Assembly: GCF_012489685.1 (NCBI RefSeq)
Contig: NC_080045.1
Coordinates: 15,728,901 to 15,792,900 of the forward strand
Length of the DNA: 64,000 nucleotides
Reading direction: 5' to 3'
Source: Lotus japonicus
Lineage: Eukaryota > Streptophyta > Magnoliopsida > Fabales > Fabaceae
The notes beneath the pieces were generated by a model. That model was given only the letters and a program-made list of their open reading frames with translations. It searched no databases and was not told the origin of the DNA. Shown here in pieces: positions 47,521 through 59,091 of this stretch. Within the stretch, counting starts at the first letter, position 1; each line of letters opens with the position of its first letter. A program made the translations under genes and the position numbers.

Positions 47521-50500
47521 ATGTCGGGACCTTGGCTCACATGGAACGCTCGTGGGCTTGGAGGAACAACGAAGCGAGAGATTGTAAAAAAATCAGTCCA
47601 GCAACTGAAGCCAGAATTACTTTTTATTCAGGAAACGAAAATAAATGAACAGCGGCAGCAAATAATAGCAACTTGGGCGCAGAGTATGCAGATGAGTCAT
47701 GCAGTGGTTCATTCAGTTGGTGCTGCAGGTGGCCTCTTGTGCTTGTGGAAGGAGAATAGTTTCCAAGTATTGACAGTGGTGTCTGATACTAGCTTTATTC
47801 TATTGAAACTGAAGTTCCCGAATTGTGATCACTCAGTGCTGGTGGGCAATGTTTATGGACCACATACGTTGGCAGAGCGTAGAGTTTTCTTTGAGGCATT
47901 GAAGACGCATGTATTGGGTCATGTCGGCATGGTTTTCCTTGGGGGTGATTTTAATGCCGTTTTGCTGGCTGCAGAACGATCATCAGGTGGTGCTCCTGAT
48001 GCAGGAGATTCTGTTTTCCAACAATTTGTACTAGAAACCAACTTAATGGACTTGCCACTTCTTAATGGGGAGTATACTTGGTTCTCAAGTCGAAATGAAG
48101 GCTTATGGAGTCGCCTGGATAGATGGTTGGTGTCTGATGAGGTGATTGTATCTTTCTCAAATATTTCTCAATCTGTTATGGCATGGAATGTATCTGATCA
48201 TCGGGCAGTTTCTCTGTTGTTTGGTGTTCCTGATGCTGGCCCAAAGCCTTTCCATTATTTCAATCACTGGGTGGAGGAGGATGGCTTCAATGAGATTATG
48301 GAGTCATGGTGGCGTTCTGCAGTTTACCAAGGGTGGTCGGGGTATGTATTACAACAAAAATTGAAGGGTTTGAGAAGAGAAATTAGAGAGTGGCGTAGGG
48401 GGAGGGGGGTATGGGGGGCAAAAAAAATAGTATCTCTAGAGGGACAATTGCAAGAGGTGATGGGGGTCATGGAAGTTCAGAGGGGGTCGAATGAGGTATC
48501 AAAGAAGAGAAGGGATATTTTGGAGGATTTATGGAGAGCATATCGTGAAGAGGATTGTACCTGGAGGCAGAAATCAAGAGTACGTTGGTTAAAGGAGGGT
48601 GATAGGAACACAAAGTTCTTTCACCGCATCTGTAAGGCGCGAGCAGTGAGAAAGAACATCTCTCAATTAAAATATCAGGATAGAGAGTTGACGGCTCCAG
48701 CTGAGATTAAAATGGCTATGCGGAATCACTTCCAGAACTTTTTCAAGGCTGCTGACGTACCTAGGCCTTGGTTTCATAATGAGAAGCTGCAGAGGGTGTC
48801 TGAATCTGAAAATCAATTATTAGAAGCAGTTTTTTCACAGGAGGAGATTTGGGAAGTTGTTAAAAATTTTGATGGAAATAGAGCACCTGGTCCTGATGGG
48901 TTTAGTATGGATTTTTTTAAAAAATTTTGGAACCTAGTGAAGGATGATTTATTTAATTTCTTTGATGATTTCTACCACACAGGTCGACTGGTGAAGGGCC
49001 TAAACTCTACTTTTATTGTGCTTATTCCTAAAGGAGGTCAGCAGACTGAGATATCTGATTTTAGGCCCATAAGTTTGATTGGCAGTGTGTACAAACTATT
49101 ATCCAAGGTGTTATCAGTTCGACTGAGTCTGGTGCTTCCAAGGTTGCTAACTCAGAATCAATTTGCCTTCACAGCAGGGAGACAGATTGCTGACTGTTCG
49201 TTGATTGCATCTGAAATTGTCCATTCCATGTCCGCAAGGCCACAGGGAGGTTTGCTTTTTAAAATTGATTTTGCAAAGGCTTATGATAGTGTTGAATGGG
49301 GTTTTCTTTTGGAGCTCTTGCAGGAGATGGGCTTTGGCGAAAAATGGATTAAGTGGATGCAGTGCTGTATTTCTTCAGCTACTTTGGCAGTTTTGGTTAA
49401 TGGGTCGCCGTCTGACTTCTTTTCTATCGAAAAGGGGTTAAGACAGGGTGATCCATTATCTCCTCTTCTTTTTAATATAGTGGCAAATGGCATGTCTTGT
49501 ATGTTGAATCAGTTGTTAGACCAGGCTAATCCATGTGGGGTGGAAGTGGCTCCGGGCATTTATTTAAATCACTTGCAGTTTGCTGATGACTCTTTATTAT
49601 TTTCAGATTGTGATCAGACTCAGTATGAGACCTTGGCTTTGGTGGTGGAAACCTTTCTGTTTGCCTCAGGCTTAAAAATTAATTTCAGCAAATCAGAAGT
49701 ATTTGGTGTGAATGCGCCATTGGTGGTGGTCCAGGAAGCGGCGAATTGGTGGAATTTCAAGGTGGGTTCATTACCATTCATTTACCTTGGCTCACCTCTT
49801 GGAGGCAATCCTAGAAGGTTATCGTTTTGGAATCCAGTCTTGGAGCGTCTGATAGCAAAATTGGGTACATGGAGTTCTCGCTTTTTATCTTTAAGCGGGA
49901 GGTTAGTTCTTGTTAAATCTGTTTTAAATGCAATTCCATTATACTACATGGCTCTTTATAGAGCACCAAAGGGGATTATTTTGAAAATGGAGAGAATTAT
50001 GCGACGATTTTTGTGGGGGGGTGTACAAGGTGGAAATAAAATCATGTGGGTGGCTTGGGAGGATGTGTGCAAAGGGTCTAGGTATGGCGGCTTGGGGGTG
50101 GGTTTTATTGAGTGGAAAAATAAGGCAATGTTGTTGAAATGGATTTGGCGGTTTGGGAGGGAAAAAAATGCGTTGTGGAGGGAAGTTATTTGTGGCAAAT
50201 ATGGTTTACAACGGGAGCATATATCCTTCAGTTTGGATTTAGTGATTACTAAAAATTTATCTACACTGCTTGCTGATGTTTTGGCCATCTGGCGTGAGAG
50301 TGGGCTGGTTGGTAATGTATTTAGGGATGGAATAGCTTGCCAAGTAGGGAGGGGAAGTGGGGTTTTGTTCTGGTTAGATCATTGGGCTGGTCCGGGTCCT
50401 TTTCGGTTTGTCTTTCCAAGGGTTTTTGCTCTTGCAACACATAAGAGAGCAACAGTCAAGGAATGTGGTGTGGTGGATGGCCAAAAGTGGATATGGGATA

Positions 50501-51678
50501 TTTCTTTTGTGAGAGAGTTTTTGGGATGGGAAAGGCAACAATATGATGACTTTCTGGCTGTTCTCTATCATTTGGTTCCTAAACAGGGGTTGCATGCGGC
50601 GGTGGATTGTCTGGTATGGAAACATGATAATATGGGCATGTTTAGTGTGAAATCCTTATGTGCAGTTGCTGAGGCAAGGTGGTTCACGGAAGATGGCTGG
50701 TCGGTTCCCAAATTATTAAAGCCTATTTTGCCTTCAAAAATTACTCTTTTTCTTTGGCAGGTTCAGAAGAACAGGGTCGCTACTAAGCAAAATTTGAGGC
50801 GACACGGTGTGGCATTGGAAGATGGGGTGGCTTGTGTGTTGTGTTTAGCTGAACCTGAGACGGTTTCCCATCTATTTCTACACTGTCCAAAGATTTGGCA
50901 GTTATGGGTAAAGGTGCTATATAGAGAAGGTGTGTGTTGGGGGGTACCTGAAACAATCCAGGGGTGTTTGGCTGAATGGGGATCACTTCGTAGAGTCACT
51001 ACAACAATTCTGTGGGATTTGATTCCATATGCTTTATGCTGGGTGGTGTGGTCAACTCGGAATAATGTGATTTTTAATGAATTAACTTTTGTTGTAGACG
51101 AGGTATGGGAATCACATATGTTTATGCTATTTACATGGATAAAGGCCTGGTGGAAGGAGTGTCCATATGGAGCGGATCAATTTGCCCGGGGGTTCACCAG
51201 AATAAATGTACAGGAGAGGGCGATTGTTCGCCCAGTTGTGCCTTGGAAGCCTCCTACAGGTAGGACTTTAAAATTTAATGTGGATGGGTCGTTTCAATTG
51301 GGGTGTGCCGGAGTTGGTGGTATTTTGAGGAATGGGGCGGGAGATGTGCTTGGTGAATTTTCCAGAAAGGTGGAGGTTCAGCGAGCCGATGAGGCGGAAG
51401 TGTTGGCTATTCTTTATTCACTCTTATTTTGTCAATAATTTATGGTGTCTTTTGTGGAGGTTGAAAGTGATTCTATAGTAGCTGTGGGGTGGGTAAGAGG
51501 AGAAAAAATGAGACCCTGGAAGCTTACAAATGAGTTCAATATGATTGATTATTTGATGGCTCTTGTGACGTGTCTCGGGGTAAATCATATTTTGCGGGAA
51601 GGGAATGCGGAGGCGGATGAATTGGCAAAACAAGGGTGCTTTTCTGTGGAACCAATTTGGTCCTATTCGCAGCTCTAA
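47521..51678 (+). pseudogene. LINE ORF2 (endonuclease, reverse transcriptase, RNase H), one internal stop
   Basis: The frame runs open for 1,305 codons to TAA at 51436-51438, then continues in the same phase to 51678. Domains: APE-type endonuclease (about 1-230) with WNARGLGG, FIQETK, GGDFNAV and SDHRAV; reverse transcriptase (about 450-760) with APGPDG, FRPISLIGS, KIDFAKAYDSVEW, GLRQGDPLSPLLF and FADD (Asp689-Asp690); a zf-RVT zinc-binding region (about 1065-1140) with CVLC and HLFLHC; an RNase H domain from about 1245 with VDGS (Asp1255). The stop falls inside RNase H, after ILYSLLFCQ. Beyond it VESDS and GNAEADELAKQG carry the remaining acidic residues. These proteins perform target-primed reverse transcription. 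Confidence 0.9.
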
Positions 51679-51737
51679 TATCATTGTTATCAGATGATGT
51701 TTTCTTTGGTTTTTGGTCTTCTGTATTTGGCACAGGA

Positions 51738-52545
51738 TAAAGCGTTGCATGTCTTGGCTTCATGATGGTTCGAAATTCTTTCCATGCCTTGTTTGGCTCT
51801 CCGCTGTTGCTGTTATTCCTTATGCTGTTTCCTGGTTTGCTGGTGCTGTTATAGCTGTTTGCTGCTGTCCTGTTGCTGCTGCGCTGGTGTTTATTGTTGC
51901 TGTTTGCTGCTGGTGCTGATTTTTGTGCTGTTGCTGGTGTGCTGTTTTCCTGCGAAATTGGTTGCTGGTGCTGGTGTATCTGGCACTGTTACGAAAGTCT
52001 TTGCTGCTGTTTTACCTTGCTGTTTGTTGTTGCTGCTGGTGCCATTTTTGTTGCTGTTATTTTCAGAACAGTCAAGGGTCGGGATATGATTGCTGATTTG
52101 TGTGAAACTTATATGAAATTGATTGTTAATGGTCCTTGATCTCAGCAGGTATAAAGCTTTGCATACTTTGGTTTGATGATGGTTCTAAATTATCTCCATG
52201 CCTTGTCTGGTTCGCTGTTGCTGTTATCCTTGTTGTTGTTTGCTGGTTTGCTAGTGCCGCTGTAGCCGATTGCTGTTTTCCTGTTGCTGTTGCGCTGTTG
52301 TCTTCCTTTGCTGTTTGCTGTAGTGGCTGGTTTTGGTGCTGTTGCTGGTGTGCTGTTTCCTGCGAATTTGGTTGATGTTACTGGTGTTTCTGACACTGTT
52401 ACGACAATGTTTGCTGATGCTATACCTTGCTGGTTCTTGTTGCTGCTGGTGCCCTTTTTGTTGCTGCTACGTTCCGAACAGTCAAGGGCCGGGTTATGCT
52501 GCTGATTTATGTGAACCTTATGTAAAATTGTGTTGTTAAGGGTCT
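51738..52545 (+). repeat. ~415-bp tandem duplication in the LINE 3' region, GCTGTT-rich
   Basis: AAAGCGTTGCATGTCTTGG at 51739 recurs as AAAGCTTTGCATACTTTGG at 52154, with TTTCCATGCCTTG and the downstream GAACAGTCAAGGG in both. Each copy is packed with GCTGTT/GCTGCT runs. Open frames (Leu/Cys/Val-rich) are composition artefacts. It probably belongs to the 3' UTR. Confidence 0.8.
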
Positions 52546-55500
52546 TTGAACTCCGCTAGTGTATCATTGGTCATCTAATGCTTGTGGTATTGTTTTGTAC
52601 TTGTGCAGAGTGACTACCCAGGTTTGGAGTACTCTTTTTCCTTGCTTGGTTTTTATCCCATTGGGTTTTTCCAAGTAAGGTTTTAATGAGGCTCCTTCCT
52701 GGGATCGCCAGAGTCATTCTGTGGGTTGGTGGTGGGTTTTAAGCACATGTTAGGAGTCATCTGGTGCTTTTACTTTAAACAGTTCAGATTGTAATTGGCT
52801 ACTGTTTTGAGATTCTGCTCAGGCTATTTATAATAATACTTATTCCATTTTCAAAAAAAAATGCTTTTCTTCTCACAAGCACTAACAACGACTTTGACAC
52901 ATCAACACGATTGACCTCAGAGTTTTTAACTATGTACCCGATTACGTTTAGCATCAATTTGACTTCCCTTAGAGCATTTAGAGCATCTAAAACATACTGT
53001 ATAACCTCATCGGTTGACCTTACAGAATCGCTTCTATTTATATTCTTCCCAACTTTACTTCTACCAATTCGATGGATTTGGCTTCCTCCACTCTCGTGTT
53101 GTCGTATTTGTGAGGCCTTTCTTTCAGGAGCAGCTAGTAGGTAGGCAAAAACCATATGGTATCGACATGACAATCTATGGATAAAGGTGCAGTTGAAGAC
53201 TAGATTAATATAATTTTATATTTCATATATATATCAATGAACGAGGTAAGCCTAACATCACCCATAACCAGAACACATGTGCTAGTGGATGGATTGATCA
53301 ATATTCATTTCACATCATGTTCAGAAAAGGCGAACGACTGACTATCATTCTTTTCTTACGGAAAAAATAGAATTCAAAGATCAATTACAGTTTTTATAAA
53401 CTACTGAAAGAAAATGAATCATTCATTTCCTAAAAGCCCAGCACAGCCCCATAACCAAAAAACCAAAACTTTTACTCATTCCTCACATATTGTAATCTAA
53501 CCAACCAAACACAAGTCTACCACCTATCATGTAAAGTCTTCTAGAACTGTCATTCTTCATCTGATTTCTTCTTAAGCAAATGACACTTCCATTGCTTTTG
53601 ATTCTGAGGAAAATACAAGATCAAATATCGACTTAACTCCCGTTCTACTATGCTTTTCTTCTCACAAGTACTAACAAAGGCTTTAGACCCATCAACAAGA
53701 TGAACCTTAGAGTTTTTAATTATGTGACTCATTACATTACTGTTTGTAGGCATCAATTTAGCTTCCCTTAGAGCATTTAGAGCCTCTAAAACATACTGTA
53801 TAACCTCATCGGTTGAACTTACAGAATCGCTTCTATTTATCTTCTTTCCAACTTTACTTCTACCAATTCGATGTATCATGCTTTTCTTCTCACAAGCACT
53901 AACAACGAATTTGACACATCAACACGATTGACCTCAGAGTTTTTAACTATGTGACCGATTACGTTCAGCATCAATTTGACTTCCCTTAGAGCATTTAGAG
54001 CCTCTAAAACATACTGTAAACCTCATCGGTTGACCTTACAGAATCGCTTCTATTTATCTTCTTCCCAACTTTACTTCTACCAATTTGATGGATTTGGCTT
54101 CCTCCACTCTCGTGTTGTCGTCTTTGTGGGGCTTTGCTTTCAGAAGCTGCTAGTAGGGTAGGCAAAAACCATATGGTATCGACATGACAATCTATGGACA
54201 AAGATGAAGTTGAATGCTAGATGAATATAATTTTATATTTCGTATATCTCAATGAACTATGTAAGCCTAAAATCACCCACAACCAGAACACATGTGCTTG
54301 TGGATGGATGTATCAATATTCATTCCACATCATGTTCAGAAAAGGCGAACGACTGACTATGATTCTTTTCTTACGGCAAAATTAGAATCAAAGATGAATT
54401 ACAGTTTTTATAAACTACTGAAAGAAAATGAATCATTCATTTCCTAAAAGCCTAGCACAACCCCATAACTAAAAAACCAAAAACTTTACTATCACTCCTT
54501 ACACATTGTAATCTAACCAACCAAACAAAGGCTCACAACCTATCATGTAAAGACTTTTAGAACTGTCATTCTTCATCTGATTTCTTCTTCAGCAAATGAC
54601 ACTTCCACAACTTTTGATTCTGAGGAAAATACAAGATCAATGTCGACTTAACTCCCGTTCTACTATGCTTTTCTTCTCACAAGTACTAACAAAGCCTTTA
54701 GACGCATCAACAAGACGAACCTTAGAGTTTTTAATTATGTAAAAAACTGATTACATTACTGTTTGTAGGCATCAATTTAGCTTTCCTTAGAGCATTTAGA
54801 GCCACTAAAACATATTGTATAACCTCATTCGTTGACCTTACATAATCGCTTATATTTATCTTCTTCCCAACTTTACTTCTACCAATTCGATGAATTTGGC
54901 TTCCTCCACTCTCGTGTTGTTGTCTTAGTGGGGCTTTGCTTTCAGAAGCTGCTAGTAGGGTAAGCAAAAACCATATGGTATCGGCATGACAATCTATGGA
55001 CAAAGATGCAGTTGAAGGCTAGATTAATATAATTTTATATCTCGTATATCTCAATGAACCGGGTAAGCCTAACATCACCCACAACTAGAACACATGTGCT
55101 AGGCGTTGCATGGATCAATATTCATTCCACATATGTTCAGAAAAGGTGAACGATTGACTATGATTCTTTTTTGCAGCAAAATTATAATTCAAAGATCAAT
55201 TACAGATTTTATAAACTACTGAAAGAAAATAATCATTCATTTTCTAAAAGCCTAGCACAACTCTATAACCAAAAAACCAAAAACTTTACTATTACTCATC
55301 ACATATTGTAATCTACCCAACCATACACAAACCCACAACCTATCATGTAAAGTCTTCTAGAACTGTCATTTTTCATCTGAATTCTTCTCAAGCAAATGAC
55401 ACTTCCACTGCTTTCGGTTCCGAGGAAAAAACAAGATAAAATATGGACTTAACTCCCGTTCTACTATACTTTTCTTCTCACAAGTACTAACAACGTCTTT

Positions 55501-56933
55501 GGACGCATCAACAAGACGAACCTTAGAGTTTTTAACTATATGACCGAATACGTTACTCTTTGTAGGCATTAATTTAGCTTCCCTTAGATCATTTTGAGCC
55601 TCTAAAACATACTCTACAACCTCATCAGTTGACCTTGTATAATCGTTTCTATTTTTCTTCTTCCCAAATTTACTTGTACCAGTCTCATGGCTTTGCCTTC
55701 CTCTACACCGTGTCTTCGTATTTGTGGAGCGTTACTTTCAGGAGCAGCTAGTAGGGTAGGCAAAAATCATATGGTATCGGCAACACAATCTATGGATAAA
55801 GGTGCAATTGAAGGCTAGATCAATATTATTTTTTATTTCATATATCTCAATGAATAAGGTAGGTCTAACATCATCCACAACTAGAACACATGTGCTAGGG
55901 GATGGATGGAAAAATATTCATTCAACATCAAGTTCAAAAAAAAAGAACAATTGATTAAGATTCTTTTCTTACAGCAGAAATAGACTTCAAAGATTAATTA
56001 CAATTTTTATAAACTACTAGAACAAAATCAATCATTGATTTCGTGAAGGCCTAACACAACCCCATAACCAAAAAACCCAAAACTTTACTATAACTCCTCA
56101 CATTTGTAATCTAACCAACCATACACAGACTTACAACCTATCACATAAAGTCTTCTAAAAATATATTTTTTCATCTAATTTCTTCTGAAGCAGAGGATAC
56201 TTCCACAACTTTTGTTTTTGAGGAAAATACAAGATCAAATATGGACTTAACACCCGTTCTACTATGTTTTTCTTCTCACAAGCACTAACAACAGCATTGC
56301 ACACATCAACACGACTGACCTCGAAGTTTTTAATTATTTGACCGATTATGTTACTCTTTGTGGGCATCAATTTAGCTTCCCTTAGAGCCTTTAGAGCTTC
56401 TAAAGCTTAATGTATAACCTCATCGGTTGACCTTGCAGAATAAGTTCTATTTTGGTCCTTCCCAACTTTACTTGTACAAGTCCCATGACTTTGGCTTTCT
56501 CCACTCTCGTGTGGTCGTATTTGTCGGGCTTTGCTTTCAGGAGCAGCTAGTATGGCAGACAAAAACCATATGGTATCCGCAACACAATCTATGGATAAAG
56601 GTGCAATTGAAGGCTAGATCAACATAATTTTTTTATTTCATGTATCTCAATGAACGAGGTAGGCCTAACATCACTCACAACTAAAACACATGTGCTAGGG
56701 GATGGATGGATCAATATTCATTCCACATCAAGTGCAGAAAAAGCGAACGATTGATTAAGATTCTTCTTTTCAGCAAAAATAGACTTCACATATCAATTAC
56801 AGTTACCATTCTTCCTCTGCATCACTTTCCTCTCTCCATTTTGAGTTATCTTTATTACTTTCCTCTGAATCACGTCAATATCTTCCACTTCGCAAAAAAT
56901 CTTCACCATTCCCCTTCTCCTTCACTATATAAT

Positions 56934-57108
56934 TTTTTAGTTAGCCAAAAGTAGTATATAGATGCTAGGGGCATCACAACCCAAGAAACAAAGGATTGTA
57001 CAAGCTATTAGGAAGAAACTCCTAACCAGCGAAAAAAAACAGAAAAAACGAAGGTCTGACACAAAGCAGCGATGGCACGACCTTAACTACAATAGAAAGA
57101 AACAGACT
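56934..57108 (-). mobile_element. Short LINE/SINE-like remnant inside the retrocopy leader
   Basis: CCTTCACTATATAAT occurs at 56919-56933 and again at 57109-57123, a 15-bp direct repeat. The 175 bp between them begin with TTTTT, an A-tail if read on the minus strand. This suggests a 5'-truncated LINE or a SINE in reverse orientation. The source family was not identified. Confidence 0.5.
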
Positions 57109-57178
57109 CCTTCACTATATAATGCTGCAGTTGGAGGGAAAAGAAGGAGCAAGAAAGAAAAAGGAGCAAGAAGAAGAA

Positions 57179-57580
57179 ATGGTTGATATTCACACTGGTG
57201 GTTCGAGCTTCCGAGGGGACTCTAACAAGAAGAAGAAGAAAGACGACAAGGAGGAAAAGAAGAAGAAAGAGGACGGAAAGAAGAAGGTGAACGTTGAAAA
57301 AAAAATCAAGAAGAAGCTACAGAAGGTAATTATCAAGAACGACGACTCCTCCACCTTCGGCGACGACGTGCTGGGTCTTGGTGCCCAGGTGTACCGCGAT
57401 CGTGAAGCCGGAAACCTAAGCCAAACCTTTTGCACTAAAGATTCAGAAGATGACTACGACTTCAGATTCTACCGTATGACCTTGATGGAGGAGGAGAAGT
57501 CGGAGCTGGAGACTATGGAGGAGGAGGAGGATGATGATGACGAGGATGGTGAGGAGGATGAGGATGATGACCTTGATTAA
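57179..57580 (+). CDS. Lysine-rich/acidic-tail protein of unknown function (retrocopy frame)
   Basis: 133 residues from ATG 57179, start MVDIHTGGSSFRG. The frame is also open upstream to 57122, but the leader context favours this ATG. Layout: a Lys/Asp/Glu-rich stretch (about 14-50) with runs such as NKKKKKDDKEEKKKKE, a compact middle DVLGLGAQVYRDREAGNLSQ (about 62-84), FRFYRMTLMEEEK (about 96-108), then a Glu/Asp tail ending DDDLD. I recognise no family. The charge pattern suggests a nuclear or nucleolar protein, an inference only. It is intact although it is a retrocopy, so it is either young or still used. The parent gene is not in this window. Confidence 0.55.
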   Translation: MVDIHTGGSSFRGDSNKKKKKDDKEEKKKKEDGKKKVNVEKKIKKKLQKVIIKNDDSSTFGDDVLGLGAQVYRDREAGNLSQTFCTKDSEDDYDFRFYRMTLMEEEKSELETMEEEEDDDDEDGEEDEDDDLD

Positions 57581-57704
57581 GTAAGGTGGTTGTTTCTTTT
57601 CCACTTTGTGTGTTGTGTTTGTTTCCATGTGATGTGTTTATGTGTTTGTTTAATGATAATCATGTTGTTGTGTTGTTCAAAAAAAAAACATATCAATTAC
57701 AGTT

Positions 57705-58601
57705 GAGAAATTCTTAGGTGAACACACACCTAACATGTCATGTTTGAGCACAACCACTAATGAGATGACACCTAATTAAAACCAAAATTAATCAAGAAGA
57801 AATAAAAAACAGAAAAAGCCATGCTGTAAAATCAGAAAATGAAAGGGCCCCTGACTTCTCCTATTCTTCACGTTTGCGACTTGCCCTGTTTTTCCTCCTC
57901 CTATCGGCGACGGCCCCTGTTCCCCAAATCAACACCGGCGACGAACCCTGTTTTTCTAATAACAGATTTATTAGGTCACACCTTTATTTGATATGTTTCC
58001 AGTTTAAAGTTCCAAATCTTTTCCCTTTTTCATAGTTTCATATTACTTTTTTAATGATTCTTCTTAAGCTTTTGTTATTTTGCCTTGCTCGGTTGATGAC
58101 CCACGAACAAAAGAGACAGTTTCCAATTGACCGATGCAGTTAACATTTGACAAAACCTCTTCCTCACATTCATTCAATAAAATTTAATATTATTTTGTAT
58201 GGAATTGAAATTTATATCTAGATGGGGGCATCAATTTGGTGGCTGTTGTGGTTGTCGGACAAGGGATAATATGGGCGTGGGTGGTCAATGGTGATGGTGG
58301 CTGAGTCCGTCGTTTTGGGTGGCGACGGTGAAGGAAGCCACCGCACCGATTCCTTTCATTTTTCCAGAACTCAACAGGAAGAAGAAAATAGGGCGACTAA
58401 GAAAAATGGTGAGGGTGAGAAAGGGAGACGAGAAGGTGCTCCATTGGGAAGTGGAGAAGAAGAAAGAGGAAAGTGGCACTGTGACGTGTATTTTACTGTT
58501 TTTATTTTTTCTTAGTTAATTTTTATTTTATTAGGTGTCATCTCATTAGTGGTTGTTCTCAAATATGACGTGTTAGGTGTGTGTTCACCTAAGAATTTCT
58601 C
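57705..58601. mobile_element. MULE-type non-autonomous element with ~76-bp TIRs
   Basis: The left end GAGAAATTCTTAGGTGAACA and the right end read inverted match for about 76 bp with a few changes. ATTACAGTT lies on both sides (57696-57704 and 58602-58610), a 9-bp target duplication typical of Mutator-like elements. The interior (about 745 bp) has no transposase. Some parts are G/C-richer, e.g. 57890-57950 (ATCGGCGACGGCCCC) and a 75-codon frame at 58288, possibly captured gene fragments. The left end meets the right target repeat of the retrocopy exactly. Confidence 0.75.
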
Positions 58602-59091
58602 ATTACAGTTTGTATAAACTAGTGGAAGAAAATGAATCATTTATTACTTGAAAGTCTAGCGCAATCCCAAAACAGAAAACCAAAAAATTGACTATAACTC
58701 CTCACATATTCTAATCTAACCAAATCATACACACACCCACATCCTATCATGTAACGTATTCTAGAAATGTCATTTTTCATCTGATTTCTTCTCAAGCAAA
58801 CTACACTTCACAACTTTTGAATCTGAGGCAAATGCAAGATCAAATATGGACTCAACTCTCATTATACTATGCTTTTCTTCTCACAAGCACTAACAACGGC
58901 TTTGGACGCATCAACATGACTGACCTCAGAGTTTTTAACTATGTGGCCGATTACGTTATACTTTGTAGGCATCAATTTGGCTTCCCTTAGAGCATTTAGA
59001 GCCTGTAATACATATTGTATAACCTCATCAGTTGACCTTGCAAAACTGCTTCAATTTATCTTCTTCCCAACTTTACTTGTATTAATTTGCA

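Larger units (their letters stand above)
47086..52860 (+). mobile_element. L1-type LINE, 5'-truncated, 5.8 kb
   Basis: It ends in an A-run (52853-52860) and is flanked by ATGCTTTTCTTC at 47074-47085 and 52861-52872, a 12-bp target duplication. Contents: the last third of ORF1, a near-intact ORF2, then a 1.2-kb 3' region. The 5' end falls inside ORF1, as expected from incomplete reverse transcription. It landed in the tandem array, at a unit-unit joint. Confidence 0.92.
56805..57687 (+). mobile_element. Processed retrocopy (polyadenylated) of an unidentified mRNA
   Basis: It is flanked by a 17-bp direct repeat, ACATATCAATTACAGTT, at 56788-56804 and 57688-57704, with about nine A residues before the second copy. 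It holds no introns: a pyrimidine-rich leader, one open frame (57179-57580) and a T/G-rich 3' part. These are the marks of LINE-driven retroposition of a spliced transcript. A small second insertion lies in the leader (56934-57108). Confidence 0.8.

Noticed and set aside
47521..51438. Host gene coding a 1,305-residue protein
   Set aside because: Endonuclease and FADD reverse transcriptase motifs, A-tail and 12-bp TSD identify a LINE.
51713..52539. Leu/Cys/Val-rich frames after LINE ORF2 that resemble membrane proteins
   Set aside because: They come from GCTGTT/GCTGCT runs in the LINE 3' region in several phases.
57122..57178. Upstream start extending the retrocopy protein by 19 residues
   Set aside because: The extension is low-complexity and overlaps the end of the small insertion repeat; ATG 57179 starts the coherent protein.
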